This document shows, piece by piece, positions 11,301-21,656 of a stretch of 64,000 nucleotides of DNA. Made by a program: the position numbers and the translations under genes. The stretch's first letter is position 1. The number at the start of each line of letters is the position of its first letter. The notes under the pieces are model-generated. The model searched no databases and was not told the origin of the DNA. It saw nothing but the letters and a program-made list of their open reading frames with translations. Where the stretch lies: the NCBI GenBank assembly GCA_030386875.1, contig CM059568.1, positions 14,324,316-14,388,315 on the forward strand, given 5' to 3'. Source of the stretch: Morinoia aosen. Taxonomy: Eukaryota; Arthropoda; Malacostraca; Amphipoda; Talitridae.

Positions 11301-13788
11301 ACTACAGCAATACATTCTTCAAGACCGCGTCGAGACCAAATGACACTACAGCCTGTTTACAGCGTGGCTCTGACCACCCTCAAGGCGACCTTGCAGTGTG
11401 GATACGCTGAAAAAACTCAAAAAATCTCTCAGACATCCTCATCTCCAATGCTTCCTCCATGTTGGCCTCAACCTTGAGACTAAACAGGGTAGCAACTGGA
11501 TATAATTAGGCAACATGGAAGCTCACAACACGCAGACTCTATAAAATGTAATCTTCGAGACAAGATCACAGTGTTCTAGAACTTAATTGACAAGTTCTCA
11601 GGTCTTTGTGACGACAATGTGTCATGTAATTTGACGTTTTCGTCAAGTTTACATAATTGCAGAATCTGACGCATCAGAGACGTTATCATGATCAAGGTCT
11701 TATAAGTAATCCCTATTTATAGCACGACATCAAGGACATCATTTAATGGAGGAAGAAGGATGATCCTCTGTAAGAACTATAAAATTTATTTTAAAGTCGT
11801 ACTTCGCAATAAATTTTCAAGCCGTTTCTCTCCTGTCGCCAATTTTCATTACCACATGCAGTGGAAACATTTCAGAACCTCCATTGTAGCATGTCATCTC
11901 AGCCTTAGCGTCTCATTCACAAATTTGTCAAAAGTTGGTAGCATTTATTTATTTGGTGGCATAAATCAGAATTTGACACACACCAAGCTGCTCTTCTCTG
12001 AGAAGGAATTTGACTGATTAAGTTAACATTAATTCAAATATCTTAGAAATATTACTCTACTTTTTTCTTATTTTCCCGATATTACAGCACCACGTTTCTG
12101 TCACGTATAATAAACTATGAAACTTATAATCTGACTTACTTTTCTCTCCTATAGAAGGCAAGCTCATTGTTCTCGCTTCCAACACCGTCATTGAAGCACG
12201 TTAGCATCAGCGAAATTGCCCAAGTGAAATTCTATAAGTGGAATTGCAGCGACCTAACTCGAGAAATTAACCGCTCTACCTACACGAAGGATCACAAGAA
12301 TGAAATTAGATACGAAAACCGGAAAGAGGAAATGAGCAAATAAATGTGATAATTTACTTTTCGTATAATCTTTTAGTGGAAACGAGCTCTTCTGTGCATT
12401 AAAACTAACCTATATACACACACGAGGAAAACTGTACGTGTGTGAACTCAAGCAGAATGCGAAGCTGGCCACGATTCGAACTACAACTGGACGAAAATCT
12501 GGAGAATTAGTTATCATAAAAACTTTGTATAGTTAAGATTAGACGAGACAAGTAAAAAACTTGATTCGTCGATCAACTATCGCGAGCAGAAATTCTAAGA
12601 CTCTACGGTATCACGCAGCCAAACATGAGCAGTAAAATGTGAAGAATTTGATCAAATTTATCATTTACATCTGTGAAATAAGGTAACTATGTCACAACGA
12701 GTGTCGGAAGTTCAGGTCACTTCTTAGTACTCTCTTGAGAATTTAGTTTGTGAAAGTAAGCTAAAGAATTTAAAAATTGAGAAGCACGTTTAGAAAGAAG
12801 TCAATCCCCAGCTGCGGAGATCGACTGCAGCAATTAAGGAGTGAAAGGCTGTGAAGTTGCTGTGAATAAAAAGTCCTTACGCGCTGTGGTCACTCTGCAC
12901 TGTATTGGCACTTAAATTTTCCTCATCTTCCGTTTAGGACATCCGTAATGCCAAAATTTCGGTGCTTAAGATTGCCGCCGGAGTTTAGGCGTCGCGCAGT
13001 GAGGCCTACTTAAAATCCGTGAGCAAATTTATGTTAATTATTGATGTTTGTAGTACGGATATTATTTATATGGCTTAGCTATTGTAGCCTTTTTAAAATT
13101 GAACTCATATTGCCTATCATGATGGGTTTAATGTCCAAATTTGTTCCTAGACGTATTCTCCCTTTGACATATTTAAAACAGAGTAAGAGCCGAAGTCAGT
13201 AAGGAACTTATTTTGTTCAACTGAAAAGACCGAACTCAGTTTCCTAGATTAGGCTGTAAGCGTACTAAACGGTTCATTCACGCACGAAGTAGGGAAGTTT
13301 TAGCTGCACCATCCAATCCTTTCAGTGACCTTTTCAGTTTTACCCTTCAATAATTTTTCATGATGACTAATGCTACTTACGCTGTTACTCTACTGAACAT
13401 TTTAAAACAAATTTGTTCAATTTCTTAAGCAATACTTCGAAAATTTTGAAGGTAAAATTTTCATCATGTACACGAGGAGATAACGTACGAGGATATACCG
13501 CAACGTACGAGCCGTACCCTAGCATCAAGAACTGGGTTTCTGCAAGAAAAAGAGGTTCCAAGCACTTTCGCCTCAACCCACTTGGGTAATGATACCTCAG
13601 CGCAGGAACATCGACCGCAACACCATGGGAAAAATGCAGTCTAGACTTGCTACGCATTCACGCCATTCAGCGTTTTCTGTCATGGAAGATTCAAACAAGC
13701 TCCAATGAGATTTTAGATATTTTAAGCAAAACATCAGCGTTTTCCTACATAGTAGGTTTGAATAGGTATCAATACGATGATATAAATC
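8353..13788. other. No gene seen (5.4 kb)
   Basis: Intergenic DNA with only short open frames. None shows a domain, signal peptide or matching splice signals that I can support. Confidence 0.5.
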
Positions 13789-13905
13789 TATACTATGATA
13801 AGAGCCGCGTCCGTCCGTCGGTCTGTCCGAAGCCAGCCTGCAGTGTGTGATGAGCGTCTCTGTGATACAAGCTCCAGTCTTATATATTTTAACGGGCCGT
13901 GTTCA
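13789..13905 (+). mobile_element. Transposon terminus-like motif (GCCGCGTCCGTCCGTC)
   Basis: The sequence CTATGATAAGAGCCGCGTCC, continuing CGTCCGTC, matches in inverse orientation the motif at 59481-59518. About 80 bp on, TTTTAACGGGCCGTGTTCAC also recurs near 49419-49440 on the other strand. Several copies of the same words point to a repeat-family terminus. Similar CGTCCGTCCGTC ends are known to me from invertebrate Helitron/Helentron-type elements, but that assignment is from memory and uncertain. Confidence 0.4.
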
Positions 13906-14640
13906 CGTGGCCTCATCAACTCCCGAGAGATTGTATTTTTTAATTTCTTACGGCCTTTCTCTCATTTCGTCCGCTATTTTATTTCAAATAAAGGGGGGTG
14001 GACTAGTTCTTTGTAAAGCCACAGAGTTTTCTTTCAGAAAGGATTCAAATGCGTATCTAATCATAAATGATTTCGTGAATTCAAGCATGCCTGTATAAGG
14101 TCTTTGGAACCATGGTCTAAAGCTTCTATAAACGAGTTAAAAGTGTTAGCACAATGCGAACCTATTTAGCTGATAATAAAAAGAAGTCACTCCAGAAAAT
14201 ATTTACCTAAAACCAAATTAGTCCATCCCATGAACACACGCACCGCCTATGTCCGTACTTGAACTTAAATCTTTTAAATTTGAAGGCAAATAAGTGCTGC
14301 CGGAAGACGAGTGACGAATAAAAACACCATACGTTTCTTATGATTAATTTTTGAGAATACGAAGAAAACTGGTACACAAGATCGTGACGCTATGACACTA
14401 GATATTTGCAGAATTTCAACGCACCAGAGTAGCAGGAATTGATGTGAGGGGCTGCAGAAACTTAGACAAATGAATATTCTTTTTCAATGTACGTAACTTT
14501 TCAAGGAAACTAACATCGTAAAATAAACTCTAATGATGGAAAAGCCAAAAGAGCGAAACTATTTGCATAATTTTCCCTTGTCAATATGGAAATGCTTAAA
14601 CTTCTACACTAGCAAAATTCTAACACAAAATAACAAAATT
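13906..14640. other. No gene seen
   Basis: AT-rich flank before the LTR retrotransposon insertion. No supportable gene. Confidence 0.5.
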
Positions 14641-14644
14641 CTAG
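14641..14644. other. Target-site duplication, left copy (CTAG)
   Basis: CTAG precedes the 5' LTR. The same four bases follow the 3' LTR at 26176-26179. Matching flanks show that the whole element inserted as one unit. Confidence 0.8.
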
Positions 14645-16590
14645 TGTTAGGAAAGATTTAATTTTAGAAATTTAACTAATATTGTGCTAACTGATTGGTG
14701 CTCTTGTGTTTTGGGGTCATGTCGAGAATAATCAATTTAGCGAATGATTTAACGAATTAAAACATGAGAATTTAGGAAAATGGTAATTATGATTTCATTC
14801 TGCGTTTTTTAGAATTTAGGGAAATTATAATTATGTGTTATAAAATTTTATTTTTGTTGATTAAAATTCCAGCGGTGCGGAGGTGTAGTCTCTTCAACAT
14901 TTGTGTGTGTTACAAGCCAGAATGTCTGGACGGGTGTGTGTGGTGAGCCCATAAAGGATGTGTTGTTTCAGAAAGGGTGTGTTGTTTCAGGCAGGGAGTG
15001 TGTAACTCTATCGAGAGGGGAGAAATAACAATCTCAACGGTTGAGCACTAAGACGTTCGAAAGTGCTGACGCCTTGGTCCAGGCGATAGCTGTGTATATT
15101 ATGTTCTCAAGATTTTTGGCTATACAAGCAGTCTGCTGGCCCTCGGCGGGTACCGCATGCTGTGTGGGTTAATGGCACAATCTCAAACTCCATACACAGT
15201 GCTCGACAGATTTATGGCAAGCACTTGAGCGTGAAAAGGAAACTCTCAGAAATAGTCGGAGGGCTAACGTTGAGATCGGCGGTCCTGCAAACCCTCGAGA
15301 GGGAGGAGGCTGCTAAGTTACGTCAGAAGGCTCTAGGCCAATACCACGACATCAATATGGTGGGAAAGTAGTTGAAGCTAAGGAACACGAATGAGGCTTT
15401 AGCTGCGAAACAAGAAGGGCATTCGAACATGACGTAGAAGCTTCTAAGTGTGTGATTGGCCATGCGTGAACTAGAACACCGCTTTCTCGCGAACAAGTGG
15501 GTAGAGCTGATGAGAAAAATTTAGTCTTGCGTCGGCGATCGTCGGATATAGTACGTGTTAAAAATAGGAGGTGTTGAAAATTACCCTGAAAATATGTGAC
15601 ATAGATATCAACACAGGGAGTTAAACTTATCAAAAATTTCGCTTAATAAAATAGTCTCCGTTTTTCCACAGAGGGTAAATTGCAGACCTGGCTAAAGCGG
15701 GGAAATCATTCTGAAGATGCCACATTAAGTGGGGAGGGTAAGAGTGATGTAATTACCTCTGGAGAAAATATTTTGAAATAGATATGATAAAAGTGTGTGG
15801 CCTTTTGTTGAAGTGAAGATTGGAATATTTAAGGGAACTTCATTAGCACGACTAGAAGTAATGAGTATTTAACTTTCATCGTGCAGGCGGGGAGGTTTTT
15901 TTTTGTCATCGGCTTGGAAGAAAGGGAGATCATGGGTCAAGATAACGAAGCGGGACGAGCAGTGTGATATCAGCAATAGACATTTTGAGCTGTGCATAAG
16001 GCAAAAGTTGGAACTGAAGCTGTGTTGTTTAATGAATGTATGTTTGAAGTGACACCACCTCCAGCACTGTTAGAATATGAACATGTTGTAGGGCTCATGT
16101 ATCAGGACCTGTGTGATTAACGTACGGGGATATGCTGGCCAGCGGTAGCATTTATTGTCATTCTGTTATGTAAGCTGTTTAACACATGAAATCTCTAGAA
16201 TACCATTACTCAATTTACACCAGTTCTAATGCCATACATTGCGTGCGTTTATCGATGTTCTGTATGATGTATTGCCGTAAATTATAAATTAAGTGAATTT
16301 TCACGTGTATAAAGTCCCCCCCCAAATTTAGTAGCAAGCAGCCCCTCATCATAACTGATGCGCTCTGAAAAACGCGCATTGAGTAAGTCGAGTTCAACGT
16401 ACATCGGTGAGTACTGCCCAATTTTAGTATACACATTTTGTAGTAGTGTTGATTTGTTTTGGGCTTGCCCATAAATTTTCCTTGTGTTTCCTGTGCATTT
16501 TATTGAGGTATGCCAACCCCTCAAGCGAGCATTCGGTCTTCTCATTAGTGTAAATTAATGAGAGACGAGGCAGACAGCCTTCTCGTGACA
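14645..16590 (+). repeat. 5' LTR (1946 bp)
   Basis: Begins TGTTAGG and ends GTGACA. It is nearly identical to 24231-26175. It contains AATAAA at about 15644 and TATAAA at about 16304, which could serve RNA processing or initiation; the U3/R/U5 borders cannot be set from sequence alone. Short open frames inside it are identical in both LTRs and are not genes. The LTR is long for this family. Confidence 0.93.
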
Positions 16591-16598
16591 ACTCAATT

Positions 16599-16616
16599 TG
16601 GCAAAGGTCAACGCGA
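16599..16616 (+). other. Candidate primer-binding site
   Basis: TGGCAAAGGTCAACGCGA begins 8 nt after the LTR end. The leading TGG would pair with a tRNA 3' CCA. The donor tRNA cannot be named here, and the 8-nt offset is larger than is common. Confidence 0.5.
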
Positions 16617-16959
16617 TCGCTTTGTAATTTCTGTGAATTTGTGAGTGTAGTATAATAAGTGCATTGTATTTTTGTTTGGATTGTTTTCATGTGCAAAACG
16701 TACAAATTTCAGTAGAGGCACATAACTCGTAGTATAAAATTTTCTGTATTCCGGGGTGAGAAGCCAGCAAGCGCACTACCATACAGCTAAAGAAGTGAAA
16801 GTGTTTATAAAAGTGATGAGATGCAGTGAGAAAATTCTAGTGTGTTTACGCGATTAATTCAAAGTGTCAGTGAGATTTCACAGTGAGTAAGTTTAAAATT
16901 ATTTGAGTGATCGCAAATTTTTGAGTTTTGGAGAAGGTGAATTGGAGAAGATCGACACT

Positions 16960-17979
16960 ATGCCTGCGCGCGGGAGGAGAAACAACGACCGCAGAAATGC
17001 GCCAGCAATGCCACCACAGCCCGAAGAGGAAGCCGTTAACATGCCTGTGGTAACGAGTTGCGTGGGTGCCATTGGGGCCAAGTTTAGGAGAGGCGACAAT
17101 GTGGGGGAACATATGGCAAGATTGAAGTTTTTGACGGGTAATCTGAATAACAGTGAGCAGGTGAAAGCCTTCTTCCTATGCCTAGGTCAACAAGAGGCAA
17201 AGGAGTGCAATCTAATAATTGATACACTAACGAACCTACGAGATGCAGAAAACTGGTTGCGCTCTTACGACGACCAGGTCGAACATCCAACTCAAGCGCT
17301 GTTTGAAATAGTGACCAAGAAGCAAACAAGCCGGGAAGGAGTGTCAGAGTACCTGACGCGCCTGGAAAGGCTGTACAACGAGAATTATCTGGAACATCCG
17401 GAACGAATCCTTGTAGATTTGATGTGGCTCGGATTAAGGGAGAACATCACAAGACCATTTCGAAGTGATGCGCGACCTACGACAGTACAAGAACTGAGAG
17501 ACATGGCAATCGAGGTGGAAAATCGACGGATAGTACCAGTGCCAAGGGAAACGACAGAGAAGAGGGAACCGGAGAGAGAAAGAGCGCAGCGAAGCGAGAG
17601 GAGGCCACAGCATGAGACTGCACGTGTCGGCCATACGATGCGGCATTCACCACAACGGCCTAGAGGGTACCGCCAGGAAGTGCCACCCTGGAGAGAAAGG
17701 AACAGACAGACACGCCACTCTCCTTATCATCGAAGAGGAAATTATGAAGCACCCCACTGGAGCGAAAAGGGCAGACTTAGGAGTCAGCAGCACCAAATAT
17801 ACTACGCAAGAAAGCCACAGCCGCATCCGGAAGCACCACCTGCACCTGCAGTGGATTTAGCACAGTATAGAGCAGTGCCACCGCCGTGCGTCAACTGTGG
17901 TAAATTTGGGCACCTAAGAGCTGATTTCAGAGAGCAACATTTTGCAGGACAGCCAAAAAACGGGATAGGAGACCGTTAG
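16960..17979 (+). CDS. gag: Gag of the Ty3/Gypsy element
   Basis: 339 aa from the first ATG of the frame; the open frame extends slightly upstream without an ATG. A retrotransposon gag-like helical region spans roughly residues 60-190, with the motif T-S-R-E-G-V-S-E-Y-L. A long Arg/Pro/Glu-rich linker follows. A CCHC-type zinc knuckle sits at about 310-323 but reads C-x2-C-G-K-F-G-H-x4-F, so the last cysteine is phenylalanine; one base (TGC to TTC) would explain this. The role is particle assembly and RNA binding. The frame stops at TAG 17977-17979, just after the slippery site used to reach pol. Confidence 0.88.
   Translation: MPARGRRNNDRRNAPAMPPQPEEEAVNMPVVTSCVGAIGAKFRRGDNVGEHMARLKFLTGNLNNSEQVKAFFLCLGQQEAKECNLIIDTLTNLRDAENWLRSYDDQVEHPTQALFEIVTKKQTSREGVSEYLTRLERLYNENYLEHPERILVDLMWLGLRENITRPFRSDARPTTVQELRDMAIEVENRRIVPVPRETTEKREPERERAQRSERRPQHETARVGHTMRHSPQRPRGYRQEVPPWRERNRQTRHSPYHRRGNYEAPHWSEKGRLRSQQHQIYYARKPQPHPEAPPAPAVDLAQYRAVPPPCVNCGKFGHLRADFREQHFAGQPKNGIGDR
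17955..17961 (+). promoter_or_regulatory. -1 ribosomal frameshift site, A AAA AAC
   Basis: The heptamer lies in the correct phase relative to gag (ccA AAA AAC). Slipping back one base enters the pol frame, which is open from before this point to 21656. Six nt downstream, GGAG (17968-17971) can pair with CTCC (17980-17983), and GGGAT (17962-17966) with ATCCC (17992-17996). These give a modest stem-loop. The heptamer type is a well-known slippery sequence in retroelements. Confidence 0.8.
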
Positions 17980-20900
17980 CTCCGATAATAAATCCCAGCG
18001 TTATACTCCAAGTGAATGGTGCACCTGTTACCGCACTTCTTGACACCGGAGCAAATATATGCTTGGTAAAAGAGCGTGTGGTTGCGGGGATTAAAAATGC
18101 TAGTGTAAAAGGAACATCCACTGCATTAAAGACAATTGGAGAGGAACCCGTACCAGTGCTGGGAAAGATTAATGTGCCAATCAAAGTTAACGGTCAGAAA
18201 ATTGTACAGAGATGCTTTGTTGTGCGGGAAAATGCATTCCCAGGAGACCTGCTAATAGGAGTGGAAGTAATGAACAAAGTCAACGCAAAGCTAGACTTCG
18301 GAAAATGTAGGGCATCATTCTTTGGCACTTACGTGAACATGTTTTCAGCACCAGGACACGCTTCTCCGAAAATTCTGTGTGTGACGAGGGAAGAAACATC
18401 TGTAACCCTCGCTGAGGACATTACAGTGAAGCCTCGCGCACAAACCATGGTAAAGTGTCGAGCAGATGGCAAGTTTGATGGAAAGGAAGTAATTTTAGAG
18501 CCTAGAATTAAGTGGGCGCCGTACGTCGGAGCCACCGCTGCGAGGGTACAAAATGTGTATGTTTTGATGCCTGTGCTTAACCCTTTTGCCGAGGAAATTG
18601 CTCTAACTGAAGGAGCAATAGTTGCAACATGCCACGAAATCTCGAATGAAAGTGCGACTACAGAAGAGAATAAAGATGGAACCAGTGAAGCAGAAAATCT
18701 CCGCAGAGAGAAGCGCTTTCAGCAAATTAATGAGCTTGACCTCAGTCACTTGGATGCTGAAAAACAAGAACAAGTTAGGAACCTGCTGAAGGAATATAAC
18801 AAGACAATTAGTGCAGACGAGATGGATATTGGCCACGTCAAGGGAGTGAAATACAAAATTTTGCTGAGTGATTACAGGCCAATTCAAACGAAAGGATGGC
18901 GTATTCCATACACCAGCCAAGAAATTATTGATAAGAAGGTCTCGGAGATGATTGAAAGTGGAGTTGTGCAAGAGAGCACAAGTGCTTGGAAAAATCCGCT
19001 CGTACTCGTAAGGAAACCTGGAGGAGGCCACAGAATTTGCCTTGATCTGCGAGCTGTGAACATGCGAGTGGTGAACGAACATTACCCGATTCCCAACATC
19101 ATAGGAACCCTGGAAGAAGTTGCTGGGAAAGAGTACTATTCCATTGTCGATGCAAAATCAGCCTTCCATCAAATTGAGCTAGATGAAGAAAGTAAGCAGT
19201 ACACGGCATTTCAGACTCGACAAGGCAACTTCGAGTACGCTCGGCTGCCTATGGGACTCAAGTGCTCAACATCAGTGTACCAGAGAGTAATTTGTCATGT
19301 TCTGAAAAGGCAGCTTGGAAAATTCGCCGCTATTTATTTGGACGATGTGTGCGTTAGCTCTATGACTTTTGAGAAGCACCTAGAAAATTTGAGGGAAGTG
19401 TTGCACGAATTTCAATGTGCCGGAGTCAAAATAGGCTTGGACAAGTGCAAATTTGCGCAAAAACAAGTGAAGTACCTAGGATGTTACATCAGTCGTGAGG
19501 GACTTGTTCCAGACCCCAAAAATGTTGAGGCCATGCAAAATTACCCTAGGCCCACAACCGCACGCAAAGTCCGCTCGTTTGTAGCAGCACTCAACTTCTA
19601 CCGGCGATTCATTCCGCATTTCGCTACAACAGCTGCACCTCTTAATGCGCTGACTAAAAAGGGGGCAAGATTCAAGTGGGAGGAAGTACACGAGCAAGCC
19701 TTCTGTAAACTTAAGCAGCTCATGATAGAAGCTCCAGTTCTGAAGAAACCTTCTCTAAATGAGACGTATTACTTGAGCTGTGATGCCTCAAATGAGGGCT
19801 CGGGCGCAGTGCTTGCTCAGAAATGTGAGGGTAAGGAACAACCGATTGGATACTTCAGCAAAAGATTCAATGATGCTGAAAAACGTTATTCAATTACGGA
19901 GCGTGAAGGGTTGGCAGTGGTTGCCGCTGTAAATCACTTCTCACCTTATCTGTACGGCAATAAATTTGTTGTGATCACAGATCACACTGCCCTCAAATAT
20001 TTGTTCAAAGGTAAGAACACCAGGAACAATAGAATTATGAGGTGGGCACTAACTCTCTCACAGTATGATTTTGAGGTAATTTATCGGCCTGGAGCTCAGA
20101 ACGTTGTACCCGACGCCTTGTCGAGAAATATTGCGAACGACAACGGAGAAGAGAATCCAGATGACGAAGCACCTAATACAGTGTTCGTCACGACGATGTT
20201 AGATGAAACTCCCAGCGTGCAAGAGGCGGAAAGTAGTTTGCAAAAAAAAAACGTGAGAGCAGAGCAATTGAAGGATCCTGTTTGGGGACCTGTACTGAGA
20301 TATCTTGAAGGTGACAAATTAGGGGACGCTCCAAGTCTCGCTCTAAAACCCGAAATCTTCACCGATGAAGGCATATTGTATTTCAGAAAGACACAACGAA
20401 AGCCTAATAGAACAAGGCACTTAATCGTTGTGCCAGACGCTCTGAGAGAAGCAGCAATAACGTTAGCGCATGATAGTACCATCGGTGCTCATCAAGGTCG
20501 TGCTAAAACGTGGAAAAAGCTCATGGAATTTGGGTACTGGATTAACATGTCGCGCGACGTTAACAAATACATCGATTCGTGCATGCAGTGCCAGAAACGT
20601 AAGATCAACAATCGCATTTGTGTTAGCATGGGTTCATTCCCTGATATTGACAAGCCTCTGGACAGAATAGGTGTTGATTTGATTGAAATGCCAGTCTCGA
20701 ATGAGGGCCACAAATACATCTTAACCGTGGTTGATCACTTCAGTAGATATGTCGCTGCTTTCCCACTCAGAAGCAAGACAACTGAGGAAGTGACTCGAGC
20801 GTTAACTAAATTCGTAACCACGTATGGCCCTGCGAAAACGCTCGTCTCAGACAGAGGTACAGAGTTCACATCAACATTGTTCCGTAACGTGTGCGAAAGA

Positions 20901-21656
20901 TTAAAAATAAAATACTACAACACATCAGCATATCATCCCCAATCAAACGGAATGACGGAACGTCAGAACAAGAACATCAAAACGGTTCTGTCTCACCTCG
21001 CAGCCAGCGATCAACCATCGTGGCATGATGCTTTGCCGTGGACTTGCTTGGCACTGAACACAAGTTTTCAGAGTGTTATTGAAGAAATACCGTATTATTT
21101 ATTTTTTGGTAGGGACGCTGAAATTCCTGTTGTTGACTGGCTGAAAACACCTCGCATGGATTATTCTCTTGGGGACAATTACAGTGCCGAGGTGAGCGCC
21201 CGACTTCACAATGCGTTCAAAGTAGTGAAGGCCAAGTCCAAGGCTTCACACGACAAGTCGGTGCAAATGAAGGAAAGAGGTGTGAAAAACAACCAGGTGG
21301 AGAGCGGAGACATTGTTTTGTTACACAATCCGACAGGAAAGGCCGAAGCTGCAAACGCGTGGCCTACCGACTGGTTAGGCCCCTATCGTGTCCTTGAAAG
21401 GAATGCCACAAATGCGACCATTAAAGCACTATATAGTAACCGACAAGAAAGGGTTCATTTGGATAGATTGAAAGTTGCTTTCCTACGGGGCGAGGCTTTT
21501 CCCGGCACGTCGGACGTCGCAGCTGAACCAGGGAATGGAAACGGATATGAAACTATGGAGAGAGAAGATGAAGACCTGAGGACAGAGAACCACGTAAGCG
21601 CGAGAGCTGCGTTCAAGGAGCGGCGAAGCTACAATTTGCGTTCAAGGTGTAGGTGA
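17955..21656 (+). CDS. pol: Pol of the Ty3/Gypsy element (PR-RT-RH-IN)
   Basis: Expressed by -1 frameshift; numbering here is from 18012 (1214 codons, no ATG needed). The protease has L-L-D-T-G-A at about 9-14. The reverse transcriptase has the S-I-V-D-A-K-S-A-F-H block and Y-L-D-D at 442-445. RNase H starts near D-A-S at 591. Integrase has an H-H-C-C zinc module with the first His near 820 and Cys at 857 and 860. Its catalytic triad is D889, D947 and E983, with D-x35-E spacing as expected. A G-P-Y motif lies near 1123. All key catalytic residues seen are intact and no stop interrupts the frame, so the enzyme may be functional. It provides reverse transcription and integration for the element. 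Confidence 0.94.
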   Translation, partial: KKRDRRPLAPIINPSVILQVNGAPVTALLDTGANICLVKERVVAGIKNASVKGTSTALKTIGEEPVPVLGKINVPIKVNGQKIVQRCFVVRENAFPGDLLIGVEVMNKVNAKLDFGKCRASFFGTYVNMFSAPGHASPKILCVTREETSVTLAEDITVKPRAQTMVKCRADGKFDGKEVILEPRIKWAPYVGATAARVQNVYVLMPVLNPFAEEIALTEGAIVATCHEISNESATTEENKDGTSEAENLRREKRFQQINELDLSHLDAEKQEQVRNLLKEYNKTISADEMDIGHVKGVKYKILLSDYRPIQTKGWRIPYTSQEIIDKKVSEMIESGVVQESTSAWKNPLVLVRKPGGGHRICLDLRAVNMRVVNEHYPIPNIIGTLEEVAGKEYYSIVDAKSAFHQIELDEESKQYTAFQTRQGNFEYARLPMGLKCSTSVYQRVICHVLKRQLGKFAAIYLDDVCVSSMTFEKHLENLREVLHEFQCAGVKIGLDKCKFAQKQVKYLGCYISREGLVPDPKNVEAMQNYPRPTTARKVRSFVAALNFYRRFIPHFATTAAPLNALTKKGARFKWEEVHEQAFCKLKQLMIEAPVLKKPSLNETYYLSCDASNEGSGAVLAQKCEGKEQPIGYFSKRFNDAEKRYSITEREGLAVVAAVNHFSPYLYGNKFVVITDHTALKYLFKGKNTRNNRIMRWALTLSQYDFEVIYRPGAQNVVPDALSRNIANDNGEENPDDEAPNTVFVTTMLDETPSVQEAESSLQKKNVRAEQLKDPVWGPVLRYLEGDKLGDAPSLALKPEIFTDEGILYFRKTQRKPNRTRHLIVVPDALREAAITLAHDSTIGAHQGRAKTWKKLMEFGYWINMSRDVNKYIDSCMQCQKRKINNRICVSMGSFPDIDKPLDRIGVDLIEMPVSNEGHKYILTVVDHFSRYVAAFPLRSKTTEEVTRALTKFVTTYGPAKTLVSDRGTEFTSTLFRNVCERLKIKYYNTSAYHPQSNGMTERQNKNIKTVLSHLAASDQPSWHDALPWTCLALNTSFQSVIEEIPYYLFFGRDAEIPVVDWLKTPRMDYSLGDNYSAEVSARLHNAFKVVKAKSKASHDKSVQMKERGVKNNQVESGDIVLLHNPTGKAEAANAWPTDWLGPYRVLERNATNATIKALYSNRQERVHLDRLKVAFLRGEAFPGTSDVAAEPGNGNGYETMEREDEDLRTENHVSARAAFKERRSYNLRSRCR

